The translations under genes and the position numbers were made by a program. The notes under the pieces were generated by a model, which was not told the DNA's origin, made no database searches, and saw nothing but the letters and a program-made list of their open reading frames with translations. Shown in pieces: positions 12,946 through 25,484 of a DNA stretch of 64,000 nucleotides (the stretch's first letter is position 1; the number at the start of each line of letters is the position of its first letter). The DNA is from Paralvinella palmiformis. Its lineage: Eukaryota; Annelida; Polychaeta; Terebellida; Alvinellidae. Where the stretch lies: NCBI GenBank assembly GCA_025642065.1, contig JAODUP010000126.1, positions 410,001 through 474,000 on the forward strand, written 5' to 3'.

Positions 12946-13648
12946 TATTACAAGGTAATGAAATGGTTAATTAATCACTTGAAATCCCACCTTCGTGTCA
13001 ATAAAAGACCGAAAAAAATTTCTACAAAAACGCACTAGTTTATTGACAGGAACACATTTGGAAAACATAGTAAGCGTAAAGTAATATCTGTTTAGGAGAG
13101 ATAAAATGCGCGTTATCTCTAAAGAGAATACCGGCAGAGTTTCTAAGTTGGTCAGGTTTCACTAATTTAATTCCTTTGATATATATTCCTCTGTTAACGG
13201 AGGATGAGACAGCGATCTAAAGATACCGAAACAAAATGCCACCAAATATACTTCTCTACAACCTGATCAGGTGTTCTATAAAACTGAGCGGTATTCGTCC
13301 GGAATGGCTGTAGCCACCGGTTTATACAGAGTAACATCTAGTCGAAGGGTGGGTGGTGGTGGTGGTGGTGGGGGGGGGGAGAACCCCCCCTCCCAAAAAA
13401 AAGAACGAGCCATACCCACGCACAAAAAGCATCTCTTCGTAATTGCTACATCCTGTAAGCCAGACACAACAGTTAACGGATGCGTAGCGGTTGAAACTGG
13501 CGTATAACAACAATGATCTCTACGAGCAGCCAGTAGATCCGGAATATAATCGACGGATCGCATCTGGATCTGCAGGGAACGGGTCGAAACTTTTGTGTTC
13601 TCTGGATACCATGGGTAGACGATAAGGACTGACCAATGCGGACTTCAC
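12946..13648. other. Non-coding stretch
   Basis: Non-repetitive apart from a (GGT)n/G homopolymer near 13350-13380 and an adjoining A homopolymer. Overlapping minus-strand frames at 13276-13694 pass through the homopolymers and match nothing known. Confidence 0.55.
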
Positions 13649-13965
13649 TGATAAATGGTACGTCACTAGTCACATCAGATACGTCACTAGTCACATCACA
13701 GGTATGCCATTGGTCACATCAGAGACGTCACTGGTCACAGCACAGAGATGTCACTAGTCACATCACAGAGACGCCAGTGGTTACATAACAGGTATGTCAC
13801 TGGTCACATAAGAGACGTCACTGGCCACATCACAGATATGTCACTGGTCACATCACAGAGACGTCACTGGTCACAGCACAGAGATGTCACTAGTCACATC
13901 ACAGAGACGCCAGTGGTCACATCACAGAGACGTCATGTTACATCACTGAGACGTCACTGGTTGAT
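13649..13965. repeat. Degenerate minisatellite, 22-24-bp unit, about 14 copies
   Basis: Imperfect tandem units of the form GACGTCACTGGTCACATCACA, with alternates ATGTCACTAGTCACATCACA, ACGCCAGTGGTCACATCACA and GGTATGTCACTGGTCACATA. A higher-order pattern of three to four unit types is partly repeated. The GACGTCAC core superficially resembles a CRE half-site, but the periodicity explains it. Confidence 0.9.
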
Positions 13966-14435
13966 AGCGTGTCACAATCAACACGTCAAAAGACGTTCTT
14001 AAAACGGCTTCCCAAAACTAATATAGCCCAACAACGTCAATAACAACAACAATAACAACAACAATAACAACAACAATAACAACAAGAAACGCATAACACC
14101 AACGCTAAACCATTACTGACGATGGGACGCCATTAGGGCAGTAATAACAGAGATAGAAGTATAATTGCCATTAAGGGCTGTTAATTAGATAACTCGATCA
14201 CGTGGTGTTTTTTTTTATAACGCACATATAGAATGAAAAATACCCCCCCCCCAGACATACACGCACTCACACACACACGCACACGTCTGGATCTCGTTCC
14301 CTATTTGTCCCATTCAGAGCTATCTAAAGGTAGATGAGAATGTGGCATGTCTGTGTTACATTTAGTCGATGACTACCTAATATCATCAATCAAATAGACT
14401 AATAAATGATTGATCACATAGATCAACAATAATCC
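13966..14435. other. Non-coding stretch
   Basis: Contains (AAC/AATAAC)n at about 14037-14087, a C run followed by CA repeats near 14243-14285, and unremarkable AT-rich sequence. No gene seen. Confidence 0.6.
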
Positions 14436-15985
14436 TAGCGTCCGTTAGGTCTACTGATGTCAGACAAGTGTACTGATATCAGACAGGTGTACTGATGTCA
14501 GACAGGTCTACTGATGTCAGACAAGTGTACTGATATCAGACAAGTGTACTGATATCAGACAGGTGTACTGATGTCAGACAAGTGTATTGATATCAGACAG
14601 GTGTACTGATGTCAGACAGGTCTACTGATATCAGACAAGTGTACTGATGTCAGACAGGTGTACTGATGTCAGACAGGTGTACTGATGTCAGACAAGTGTA
14701 TTGATATCAGACAGGTGTACTGATGTCAGACAGGTGTACTGATGTCAGACAAGTGTATTGATATCAGACAGGTGTACTGATGTCAGACAGGTCTACTGAT
14801 ATCAGACAAGTGTACTGATGTCAGACAGGTGTACTGATATCAGACAGGTGTACTGATGTCAGACAGGTGTACTGATGTCAGACAAGTGTATTGATATCAG
14901 ACAGGTGTACTGATGTCAGACAGGTCTACTGATATCAGACAAGTGTACTGATGTCAGACAGGTGTACTGATATCAGACAGGTGTACTGATGTCAGACAAG
15001 TGTACTGATATCAGACAGGTCTACTGATATCAGACAGGTGTACTGATATCAGACAGGTGTACTGATATCAGACAGGTGTACTGATGTCAGACAAGTGTAC
15101 TGATGTCAGATAGGGGTACTGATATCAGACAGGTGTACTGCTGTCAGACAGGTGTACTGATGTCAGACAGGTGTACTGATGTCAGACAGGTGTACTGATG
15201 TCAGACAGGTGTACTGATGTCAGACAGGTGTACTGATGTCAGACAAGTGTACTGATATCAGACAGGTGTACTGATGTCAGACAGGTGTACTGATGTCAGA
15301 CAGGTCTACTGATATCAGACAGGTGTACTGATATCAGACAGGTGTACTGATATCAGACAGGTGTACTGATGTCAGACAGGTGTACTGATGTCAGACAGGT
15401 GTACTGATGTCAGACAGGTGTACTGATATCAGTAGGTGTACTGATATCAGACAGGTGTACTGATGTCAGACAGGTGTACTGATGTCAGACAGGTGTACTG
15501 ATGTCAGACAGGTGTACTGATATCAGACAGGTGTACTGATATCAGATAGGTGTAGTGATATCAGACAGGTGTACTGATGTCAGACAGGTGTACTGATGTC
15601 AGACAGGTGTACTGATATCAGACAGGTGTACTGATATCATACAGGTGTACTGATGTCAGACAGGTGTACTGACGCCAGACAGGTGTACTGATGCTAGATA
15701 GGTATACTGATGCCAGACAGGTATACTGATACCAGGTAGATGTACTGATACCAGGCAGGCGTACAAATACCAGACCGTATTACTGCTACCAAGGAGGTGT
15801 ACTGCTACCGGGCAGGCGTACTGATACCAGGCATGTGTACTAATACCAGAGATATACTGATGTCAAAAATGTGTACTGATGCTAGACAGGTGTACTGATA
15901 CTAGACAGATATACTAATGCCAAGCAGGTGTACTGATACCAGACAGGTGTACTAATGCCAGACAGATGTACTGATAAGTACAAAC
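14436..15985. repeat. Minisatellite, 19-bp unit, about 80 copies
   Basis: Head-to-tail array of ACTGATGTCAGACAGGTGT (19 bp). The main polymorphic positions are GATGTC versus GATATC, ACAGG versus ACAAG and GTGT versus GTCT. Copies from 14440 to about 15650 are nearly identical. From about 15660 to 15985 the units become progressively degenerate (GATGCTAGA, GATACCAGG, ACTAATGCCA). Several blocks of variant order are repeated, for example around 14540-14950, pointing to multi-unit duplication. Confidence 0.95.
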
Positions 15986-15992
15986 ATTCTAG

Positions 15993-16038
<46 letters not shown>

Positions 16039-18631
16039 CATCCAGAGGGAGGTACAAGAAGCTGACAAAGATTAGCATCTCAGACGAGTACAACATTCCC
16101 TAACGTCCCCCTCAAATCCTTCCTCCATCTTGTAGGTCTATTACCCGTTAACCTCAGTTACTGGCTCCTGATAGCTCACTGGTGGTGTGCTCGGTACTCT
16201 ATCAAAGACAGACAACCATTTGGTTCGAGTCTACCAACATGTCACCGACTTTTCACGTGGTCATTAGCTGACAGAGATTAAAAATGGCACAAATAAGTAC
16301 CTGGTTGTAACTCTATAAATGATGGATATACACACTCACTTCCGCCCCCCGGGGGGGGGGGGGCTTGTACAAATTCCCACCATGCCACGAACACCTGGCT
16401 CAGTCGGTAAAGCGCTCAGCTTTAATTAAAGTACTTCTATAAATCAGTTTCGCGCACGCTTTAAACCACGACAACTGCTGCTCGATAAAGTTAATAAAAA
16501 CATCTTATTTCGTATTAAACAGAAAGCCATCTTTACGTCAACAGCTTCCTCAACAGCTTCCTCAAGAGGCTGTGGCCACTTTTTCTCTTCTTCAAATGCA
16601 TAAACCGAATTTGAACGAGTACTTGTCAAAAATCACATCGTATCGTGTAGAAGTGTGATCACTGAATGAGTCGAACGACCAGATCAATTTGTTGTTGTTG
16701 TTGTTATGGTTGTTCTGTTGTTGTTGTTGTTGTTGTCCTGATGTTTGAACAACATCCATTTCTGATTCAACTGTCTGCTTCTCAGTCGCATCTTCGCGGG
16801 ACACAAATGTTGGCATTAATCGATTGACTACCAAGTATCCCCGAGACACAAGCAAACAGACGGACAGACATAAGGACATCCTGTGTCAGACAGACATTGT
16901 GTGTGCATGCGTGCGTATGTGTGTGTTCCAGACAAACACTCTACGTTCTGGAGGCAAGCGGACAGACACAATGGGGCCCGACCTGGACTGACTCGGATTA
17001 CTTGTAAAACACTCAACACTCTTACTTAATCGCGAATCAGGTCTGGACAAAATCCATTTAAACATGAAACTCTACTTCTCTAAATCTTTGACAAACAGCA
17101 AAAAAAAAACACAACACGAGACACAGGTGTCACTGAACGGCCAGGATGGATTGATAGATGGATGGATGGATGGATGGGTGGACAAAAGAACCACGTCGAC
17201 CATTTCATGGTATTTTTGTGTCGATTTTTCCTGCCGTTTTGGTCCACTGTGTTGACTTAATCACCTTAAGTCCTGTTTGCACATTTAACCCTTTACGTCT
17301 ATGATAAATGTTCGCCTGCCACCTGCCCACATTGTAAACATATCTTTGTCAAGCAATACCCTGGTGGGGCTGGGAGGGTGGGGGGCGGTGCGTCGTCAAC
17401 AATTCACTGCTGTTCATATCGAAGAGAGATTGAGAGAGAGCGAGCGAGTGAGCGAGCGAGTGAGAGGACAAATTTGCACACATCCCCCATAATGTGTGCA
17501 GACTGCAAATAATTAAGCCTACTTCAAACAACACTAAAATAGGTCGGAATAATATCACGTGACAACGGTTGGCGGATTTAAATAAATAATTTTTGAATTT
17601 TATCAATAATTCGGTATACCTGTTTTTTGGTTGCTGTTGAAAATATTAGCAGTTTCGAAAAATAATTAAATTTGTTTGGTCAACGTTATAAGTACCCTTT
17701 CTCCCTGATCTCTGACCATTTGAACTTGTCTATTATAATTTAGTGACACGGGTCCGCCATCTCGGGGAAGGGGGGCGGGTGAGGTCACAAACGGCATATG
17801 GTAATCTGCAACACAGATCGGGCCGGTAGGCATTTTGTCCGGAATGGTTAACCATAGCACTAAGGGCCTTGTCCCTTTCACAGTAGAGTTCAGCCTCTTC
17901 CCGTCACTAAGGCGTACCCAACCCAAGGGGAAGGGGGGGGGGGACAAATTGTAGGCGCTACAATCATGAGCTAATAACAATACTCGGAAGAACTAACAAG
18001 AACAGCCCGCACTGCGCGTGCCTTATCTCATTGGCTGCCTGTAACACACATACACATACACATACTATGTGTGTATACGTGTGCTGTATTCATATTAACT
18101 GTGTATCACTGACATCATTCGGTTGGGTTTTTAAACCCCCACCCTTCTTTTCTCTTCGGAGATGTTGTTTAAGGAGCTGTCAATCATTTCGAATTAGTCC
18201 ACGAACAGAGATAAACCAGTTTATAACATCGACCACAAGACAAACACCTGCCAATCATTAAGTCTACCCAAATAAAACCCGATGCCATACCCGAATGATA
18301 AAAGCCCAATAATAAATTGTTTTTAAATCCCATACAATTGATGGAAATCCTCACCATGACCCACAGATTAGATACACAAACGTATGGGAGTGTGTGCGCG
18401 TTATCAGGTTTAATGTTCGCAAACAAAGGCGTGTGGGATAAAAGACTAAATTAGCGCCAGAAAAATATTTAGGCCGAAAATCTGCCCTTGCCGATGTCAA
18501 GAGAGAGAGATTTTTCTCTCTCTCTCTCTCGTTATCTGCAGAAATTGACAGTTTTTTTTATTAGCGAGATACCAGGACCAAGTTCAAGCGTTCCGTAGAC
18601 AGTGAAAATCGACCAGGATTACTTCACTCAC
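15986..18631. other. Non-coding stretch with several unassigned open frames
   Basis: Contains (TA)n at about 15992-16037, a C/G homopolymer near 16346-16362, (TTG)n at about 16688-16735, (GGAT)n at about 17153-17180 and a (GA)/(CT) hairpin at about 18501-18530. A tRNA-like box A (TGGCTCAGTCGGTAAAGCGC) lies at about 16395-16415 with no box B nearby and may be a SINE-head fragment. Minus-strand open frames at 16444-16879 and 17666-17980 are discussed as findings; I do not call them genes. Confidence 0.5.
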
Positions 18632-18694
18632 CCTAATCTTCACAATTCTCGCTTTGGTGACACCGTGAGGTAAGTGTTTTCTAAACAAGGTTTT
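18632..18694 (-). CDS. Candidate internal coding exon, unidentified gene
   Basis: On the minus strand a strong acceptor (TTTGTGTACTTTCAG) and a strong donor (AGG|GTGAGT) bound exactly 63 bp with an open frame of 21 codons. It begins KTLFRKHLPHGVTKAR and ends IVKIR. Both splice sites are phase 0. A GAG|GTAAGTG donor-like sequence on the opposite strand lies within the same segment, but all plus frames there contain stops. No family is recognised and no neighbouring exons were found. Confidence 0.3.
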
Positions 18695-19532
18695 CTGAAA
18701 GTACACAAACAGATAATGAACATTAGATATTGGAAAATGGATAAATGACACACACACACACACACAGAGGATGTTAATAGGCATTAAGAGAGATACACAA
18801 AGAAGGAAAACTAAACATTATTACGGTGAATCTAAAAACCGACAACTTCTGCACCCCCCCCCCCCGTCCTCCCCCTCCAAATACCAAGTAAGGTTACCTT
18901 TGTGTAATGAAAAAAAGATACCGAGACGAAAGGAAATATCTGGAAAATTCCACTTTGGAAAAAAAACGAAGCCATTAAGGTGGAAGTGGTTTAACATCAA
19001 TCTAGGCTGTCTCTGTGTGTGTGTGTGTGTGTGCGTGTCTGTCTGTGTCTGTCTGTGTGTGTGTGCGTGTCTGTCTGTGTGTGTGTGTCTGTGTGCGCGC
19101 ACAACCCGAACAAAAGATGCCCAAGTTGTTTGTTCTCCATTAGACATTGTATTATGGCGATATCTAGAATGTCTCGAGTATTGCGGGCTGGGGGGGGGGG
19201 CGGCTTCGTGTGCAAAAAGAAGAAAAAAAGGAGACTTCAAAGAGCGAATCGGACATCGCCAAACAGAATGGACAGACACGCGCAGGCACGGATATTGGTG
19301 CATCCACGCATGCATGCACGCGGATTCGATCGAAAATCCACTTTTGCCGAAATCTTAGTAACAACGAACGAATGAGAGAAGAGGCCATTATGGCGTGTGT
19401 GTGTGTGTGTGTGTGTGCTAGTTAGCTACCTTGTTTGGCAAGTTGCCAACACACCGTCCCAGCTGGAACTGTTGCTTAAATAATCACGAGTAATGTACAA
19501 AGTTGTTAAATGACATATCTGGGCCTAAACAT

Positions 19533-19566
<34 letters not shown>

Positions 19567-19928
19567 AACCGACATAATGACAATTGAAGATGATATCATC
19601 CTCATCATCTTCATCACCTGTCTGATGACATATACATATAACTAGAAGATAATGATCAATTGTAACCGTACACTTTGGAGTGAATCTGGATGTCCGCTAA
19701 TAAGGTTATATACAATAAATTGTTGATAATAACATCTTCTCTGTGTAACGCACACACACACACAACACACACACACACACACCACACCACACACACACAC
19801 ACACCACAACACACACACACACCACACACACACCACACACACACACACCACAACACACACACACCACAACACACACACACACCACACACACACCACACAC
19901 ACACACACACCACAACACACACACACAC

Positions 19929-19960
<32 letters not shown>

Positions 19961-20264
19961 ATAAACACTTAGAAACATTTAAAGCCCACTTGTTGAAGAC
20001 AAAATATAATTTTCCCAGGCTTGTTAAACTATTAACTATTATACATTCTATTGTGTGGATATTATATTCTAAAGAATGGAAATTCATAACCGAGACGGAA
20101 GACGGACTAAAGGCGGATATTTTCCCATCGAATTCTCAAACCTGATGTTTAAGATATGACGATAGACCAGGAGAAAGTGATATATTATAAACGAGATAAC
20201 ATTACTGGAACAATAACAAACAAAAATAGGTGTGTTATGTATCACAAAACAACCGATATATATT

Positions 20265-20340
<76 letters not shown>

Positions 20341-20391
20341 ATATATATATATATATATATTCAAACATTGATACACGCAGACAGTTAAATT

Positions 20392-20427
<36 letters not shown>

Positions 20428-20757
20428 ACAATCAGTACTTTCATTAATACAGTTATTATTATTAATATATCAGAGGAAAACTATTTATTAATATATTTTA
20501 CAATCAGTTCACATTACACAGACAAGTAGACCACAATGTTGTCATTTTCCTTCCGGGTTATCTAGCCAGTCCATCACCAGTGGCATGTGTTATCTTATCT
20601 CACCTGCTACAGATAACCCAGACAACTAGCTATATCAGCTGACTATATAGACAAAACATAAATGATTTCGGCAAAAAAATACAGAATTGTCGGCGCTGAG
20701 CCAGTACCGAATAAAACCTAACCCCACCAGCTGACTGTCAGTGATAATATAAACGGC

Positions 20758-20807
<50 letters not shown>

Positions 20808-20838
20808 CCTCTTAAGTAGGGAATATATTAGACGACAG
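18695..20838. other. Non-coding stretch dominated by CA/TG and TA arrays
   Basis: TG-rich arrays lie at about 19014-19100 and 19394-19420, (CA)n at about 19532-19562, a 210-bp CA/CCACA array at about 19750-19961 ending in (GA)n, TA arrays broken by TTCAAT spacers at about 20265-20362, (CA)n at about 20397-20422 and (TA)n at about 20762-20804. All open frames over them are low-complexity artefacts. Confidence 0.75.
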
Positions 20839-21042
20839 TAGCCAGCAGCTGGGGGGTTACAGGAGGGCGGGGCGGTATGGATGCGGGGCTGACCGTGGGG
20901 TAGTTGTAGTCAAACTAACAGAGTAGTGGCTCCTCTCAATTAGCCAGCAGCTGGGGGGTTACAGGAGGGCGGGGCGGTATGGATGCGGGGCTGACCGGGG
21001 GGTAGTTGTAGTCAAACTAACAGAGTAGTGGCTCCTCTCCAT
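20839..21042. repeat. Tandem duplication of a 102-bp unit
   Basis: Positions 20839-20940 and 20941-21042 are almost identical GC-rich copies starting TAGCCAGCAGCTGGGGGGTT. They differ at only a few positions, such as CCGTGGGG versus CCGGGGGG and TCAAT versus TCCAT near the end. The near identity indicates a recent duplication. Confidence 0.95.
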
Positions 21043-21207
21043 TAGAAGGTAAAGGGTTCTGCCCTAAAAAAGACTATTTGATCCATTATAGGATATGTTT
21101 TCGCCAAAACAAAAAGTAGTCGACCGATTTGGTGACGATAAATTAGACGACTAGTGACTGTAAAATAGACGACGTATAGCGTCGGACATCGACTGCTATT
21201 AGAAAGG

Positions 21208-21251
<44 letters not shown>

Positions 21252-21290
21252 TATAAAAGACGCTAACTCTATATCTTGGAATATTATTCT

Positions 21291-21480
21291 CTGTGGTCTA
21301 GTTAGTAGGGCGTTGGACCACATATCGCTACCACCTGAGATCGAATCTCGGTGTGGGCATATCTGAAGGGTGTTTCATCTTTTGACTTCGCTTCATTACT
21401 ATTAGAGGTCGCTCGGCTCATTTAGCCTACCACGTGCACAAAAGTGGCCATAAACCATCAATCATCTTCATCATCTTTGA
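21291..21480 (+). mobile_element. tRNA-derived SINE, family 1, copy A
   Basis: The head has box A (GTGGTCTAGTTAGTAGGGCG) and box B (GAGATCGAATCTCGG at 21337-21351). A body follows with TTTGACTTCGCTTCATTA, CTCATTTAG and ACAAAAGTGGCCATAAA. The end is a CAT/CTT-rich tail (ATCATCTTCATCATC). The same body recurs at 28149-28324 (plus), 39382-39462 (minus, head missing) and 63350-63510 (minus), which proves dispersal. No clear target duplication was seen for this copy. Confidence 0.85.
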
Positions 21481-22166
21481 ATGACATTGCAACAATGTTT
21501 TGCTAAAGATGTTTGGATGTTTGGAAATCTGTGGCCAACTGCTCTACCAGTTAGACATGCGTTTTGCTGAGGAATGTCGAGGGGGTGAGTTGTGGTTAAT
21601 CTCATTGAACCAAAGGGTACAAATCACAACGGGTAATATATATGGTGATCGGGGTGGGGGGGGGGGGAATGGACATAAATACCATGTACAATAATTCCCC
21701 TCCTCATTTCACAAAGAGCAATTATTTGTCAGCAGAGGGCGCCACTTATTCATTAGTCAATGTAGGTACAGTGGTTAAGAGACAAGGAGTCGATTTGATT
21801 GTTTTATAATATTTTCTCTATCTGAGGAGATGGTATGTCAGATGGTCCGCTAGCTACATCTGGGACGGGGAGGGGGGTATGTGTGTGTGTGTGGGGGGGG
21901 GGGGTGCTCTAGGTACAGGACGAACAGCACATCTAATAATAATATTATTAATATACATGTAGAGCGGGATATGCTAGCAAACAGAAGTCGATTATTGACA
22001 CATAATCTAACACGATGTAGCACGTCAGTGAACTGCCGTTAGCACGCATCGGATAAAACGGAAATCATTGTTTCCCCCAAATGGCTTTTGATTGGGTAGA
22101 CGCTCGGCAATAATTGGGTACAGGCCATTGTACAGTCTCAACGGATTTGGGTTTCACGATCCTATT

Positions 22167-22197
<31 letters not shown>

Positions 22198-24014
22198 GTG
22201 TTTGCCGTGTGGAGTAAGGCACTGGCACAGACAATCTCGAAGTGTGAATTATAACTGGACTATTCTTCGGGGGAATTGTAAAACGTGAAAGCGACCTGGT
22301 GGTATATCGCACCTAGAGCTATCTTCCTGTGTCTCTTTATCAGCGAAATGATGTACATATAGTAAACATCCTTGGTCATCATCATCATCATCATCATCAT
22401 CACCACCACCAACTGTCAACATCTATAGTTATAACAATAGCTCTATATGTCATCAATATTATCTCCTCACTGAGCTACAATAGCTCTATATGTCATCAAT
22501 ATTATCTCTTCACTGAGCTATATTTTTATCTCTATTTACCGGCATTTATCTCTTACGGCCTTAAAAAGTGTACTGAACATGAAGCTACACGGGTATCATA
22601 TATACGGTTTATTATACTACTATAATAATAATGGGGAGGGGGGGCCTCAATAAAGAGTACTTGGTCAACCTCAAACACAAATAGCATGATCAGCCGTCCA
22701 CAAACGCCATGATCAGCTGATTATTGTTTGTCAACAGAGAGATGCAGGTGTCAACATCTACATCAATCAGACGAACAAAACAGTTAATAAAAACCGCAGC
22801 TTCATCAACACAGTGATGACATCAGATTATCAAATTATCTCCTATCTAACCAACTAATAAAAGCAACAGCCACAACAACAAGAACAACGCATGGGGGAGG
22901 GGGGAATTTCAGCATACCAACTGGTTGGATAGTCGGTAACATACCAGGTGGTATGTCGGTTGGTATAGACACCAACTACAAATTTTAACCACATGCAGCC
23001 CTATAGGTAGGTGACATGGCGAAAAGCCAGACTTCTAAAATCAGATTTAATCTCCCGGGAGGGGACTTGGCCAAAACAGCCGCGCGCGCGCGTGTGTGTG
23101 TGTGTGTGTGTGGTGTGTGTGTAGGTGTGTCTGGAGGAAATAAAATGCTATTAAACGCTGATCCGACGGTAGGTGGCGCCGTCGTGTGGCAAAAAGCAGA
23201 ACCGACACCATGTCGCCCGAAGACATTTTGTCGACAATAAAATAGAAGGTTGTCTTATCCAAACGGTGACAGCCTCGCTATAATTGGCTGGCTGTCTCGA
23301 CACCCACCACCCCCCTTCCAGCTCTACATTATTGTAATCAGATATCTAGTGCCGCGATTTTTTGGTCCCAAATCGTTGTGATGCTGGGGGGGGGGGGGGA
23401 GGAGGGGGGCGGAAGGTCGGGTATGGGTGTTTTTGTGTGCGGATGTTTTGTCAGTAATTTTGTTAACAATTCTCTGTGGAAGTGATGGTGATGGTACGGG
23501 TGTTTCTGTTCGACTGGTGATAGCGATGCGGAATCACTGGATCAAAGGTGAACCGTTAATGATGACGGGAGATAGTTGAGGAGAGATCAGGGATAGTGTG
23601 AGTGAATAAGGTCTTTCACTGACTGACTCACTGACCGACTGATATGGCTATGTCATATATGTCGAGGAAGAATGCCACAATTTACATACTGACGAGGTAG
23701 CGCGGGGGGGGGGCGGAAGATTTAGCGTGTCAGTAATTAGTGGGAAGATTGTGGCAGATATAGCCTGACCTCTTGCGTTCTCTCTCCCTCTGTTTGGAGG
23801 GGGGGGGGGTGTCCTGTTGGAATGCTGGATCATCCCATAGAGCTGGTCACTCACTCATTCACTCACTCACTCAGACAAACAGAGAGGGGGAGCACTTTGA
23901 GCACCAACATGCAGGCTGCTCCCTGAAAAATCTATCACACCCAGGCACCATAAAATGGTTATTACAGGGACAATCAACCAGCAGATGTCATAAGTAACAC
24001 ACACACACACACAC

Positions 24015-24045
<31 letters not shown>
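21481..24045. other. Non-coding stretch
   Basis: Holds homopolymer G runs near 21656, 21893 and 23387, (TG)n at about 22166-22200, (CAT/CAC)n at about 22376-22412, a 43-bp unit duplicated at about 22434-22521 (CAATAGCTCTATATGTCATC...), CG/TG arrays near 23080-23130 and (CA)n at about 23998-24047. A strong CTCF-core-like motif lies at 21730-21745. No gene supported. Confidence 0.6.
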
Positions 24046-24047
<2 letters not shown>

Positions 24048-24050
<3 letters not shown>

Positions 24051-25290
24051 TAGACAAAACGTCCATTACAACTGGCAAGGTTACAAACACCCACGTTATC
24101 ATAGCTGCAGTTCCTCCTCCTTTCAATGTATACCAAACCTGTTGGCTCCAACACACACATACAGAGCAAGAGAAACACACACACACACACACACAGAGAG
24201 CAATCACATTCTGGTCACTGGGCGCCTACCTTTAATCGTAGCACACACACACACACACACACACACACCTATAGTACTGATCTATTCCGTAGATACTGCC
24301 AGGTGTTTCAAGTCGCCCCTTCATTATCCAGAATGCCCGACGGGCAGCTCCGAACAGAAACAATAACGCAGAGATTGGCTCCTTTCACAACAGAGACGAC
24401 AACAGCAGCGCTCTCTCACGGTCAAATAGACCAGCTTGCCATGCCGTTGAAATGACGTTCGTTTGTCCTGTTGACCAAGACCCCACCCCGGGGACCGGCT
24501 AAGCTTCTACAAAAAGTATCCGCGAGAGAAAGGGGCTTGGTGCTGGAACCCCCTGCCTCAATAACAATACGGCCATCCTCACCCCACGGGCCAGAGGCTG
24601 AGAGATTGTCAGGAATCATCAGTAAACAAAACCTTCCAATTAATGTCAACAAAAATACCTGATCCATGACAAGAGGAAAACCGACTGAAACCTGGTCTAA
24701 TTCCTGGATAAGGACAAGGATATTTTCATCAGTTGGCGGGTGATGGACCACATCAAATATCCCCTACACACACCCACACCGTCATCCTGTCCTCGTCAAG
24801 ACGACAGAAGCGACCCTTCTCTTTGATCCACTGACACCCAACAGACAGTTGTCGTGTCATCTTCCGTGAACTATCGGCATCAAGCGACCATCATCTGGGA
24901 CAGCTGACGGCTATCGATACAGTAATGTCTGGATGATAGAAGATAGTTCAGGAATTTCTGATTAGGGATTGGTATCAGGAACCTGTGTATCTGGGTCTGG
25001 GGGGGGGGGGGGTTGAGATTGGTGATGGGTGGACAGATGACGGGGAGGAATTGACACTTCGCTGCACAAACATGTCATCCGATGGGTGACGCTTCCTTCT
25101 AGTAACCTCGTACGACAGTTTAGAGGTCAAAGTAGACACCAAAATCATCAGAACTGGACAGACCAAAAATCCTGATGATCCATGTTCCGGATGCGCTGAC
25201 GTTGATATCAATATCATTTTGACACCGGTAACATATCCAGAAGACAGACTTGGCAACAGAGAATACACGTTACTAGTTAAGCACGCACAC
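24048..25290. other. Cluster of exon-like open patches, gene unidentified
   Basis: Several non-repetitive patches read well in one frame but cannot be assembled confidently. Plus-strand patches: 24053-24140 (TSITTGKVTNTHVIIAAVPP, preceded by an AATCTAG acceptor-like site), about 24790-24890 (VLVKTTEATLLFDPLTPNRQ) and about 25100-25285 (TSYDSLEVKVDTKIIRTGQ, later CADVDINIILTP, preceded by CTTCCTTCTAG). A minus-strand patch lies at about 24663-24762 (begins GIFDVVHHPPTDENILVLIQ; GTGTGTGTAG acceptor-like, CAG|GTATTT donor-like). The mixed strands mean at least one set is spurious. A multi-exon extracellular-type gene or a decayed element are both possible. No family recognised. Confidence 0.25.
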
Positions 25291-25452
25291 ACATATACAC
25301 GCACGCACACACACATACACGCACCACTATTGACACCATTCACACAAAGCCATCGTTGTCACTGTTCATCTCTCTCTCTGTCCATCGACAAACTCTTATA
25401 AACACAAATCAATATCGGCACAAAAGAATTCCACCATCGGGGAGCTGTCAAC

Positions 25453-25484
<32 letters not shown>

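Noticed and set aside
13649..13965. Cluster of CRE or nuclear-receptor binding sites
   Set aside because: The GACGTCAC cores recur only because the 22-24-bp minisatellite unit contains them.
14436..15985. CRISPR-like array
   Set aside because: The units are contiguous without unique spacers, and the host DNA is clearly eukaryotic; it is a minisatellite.
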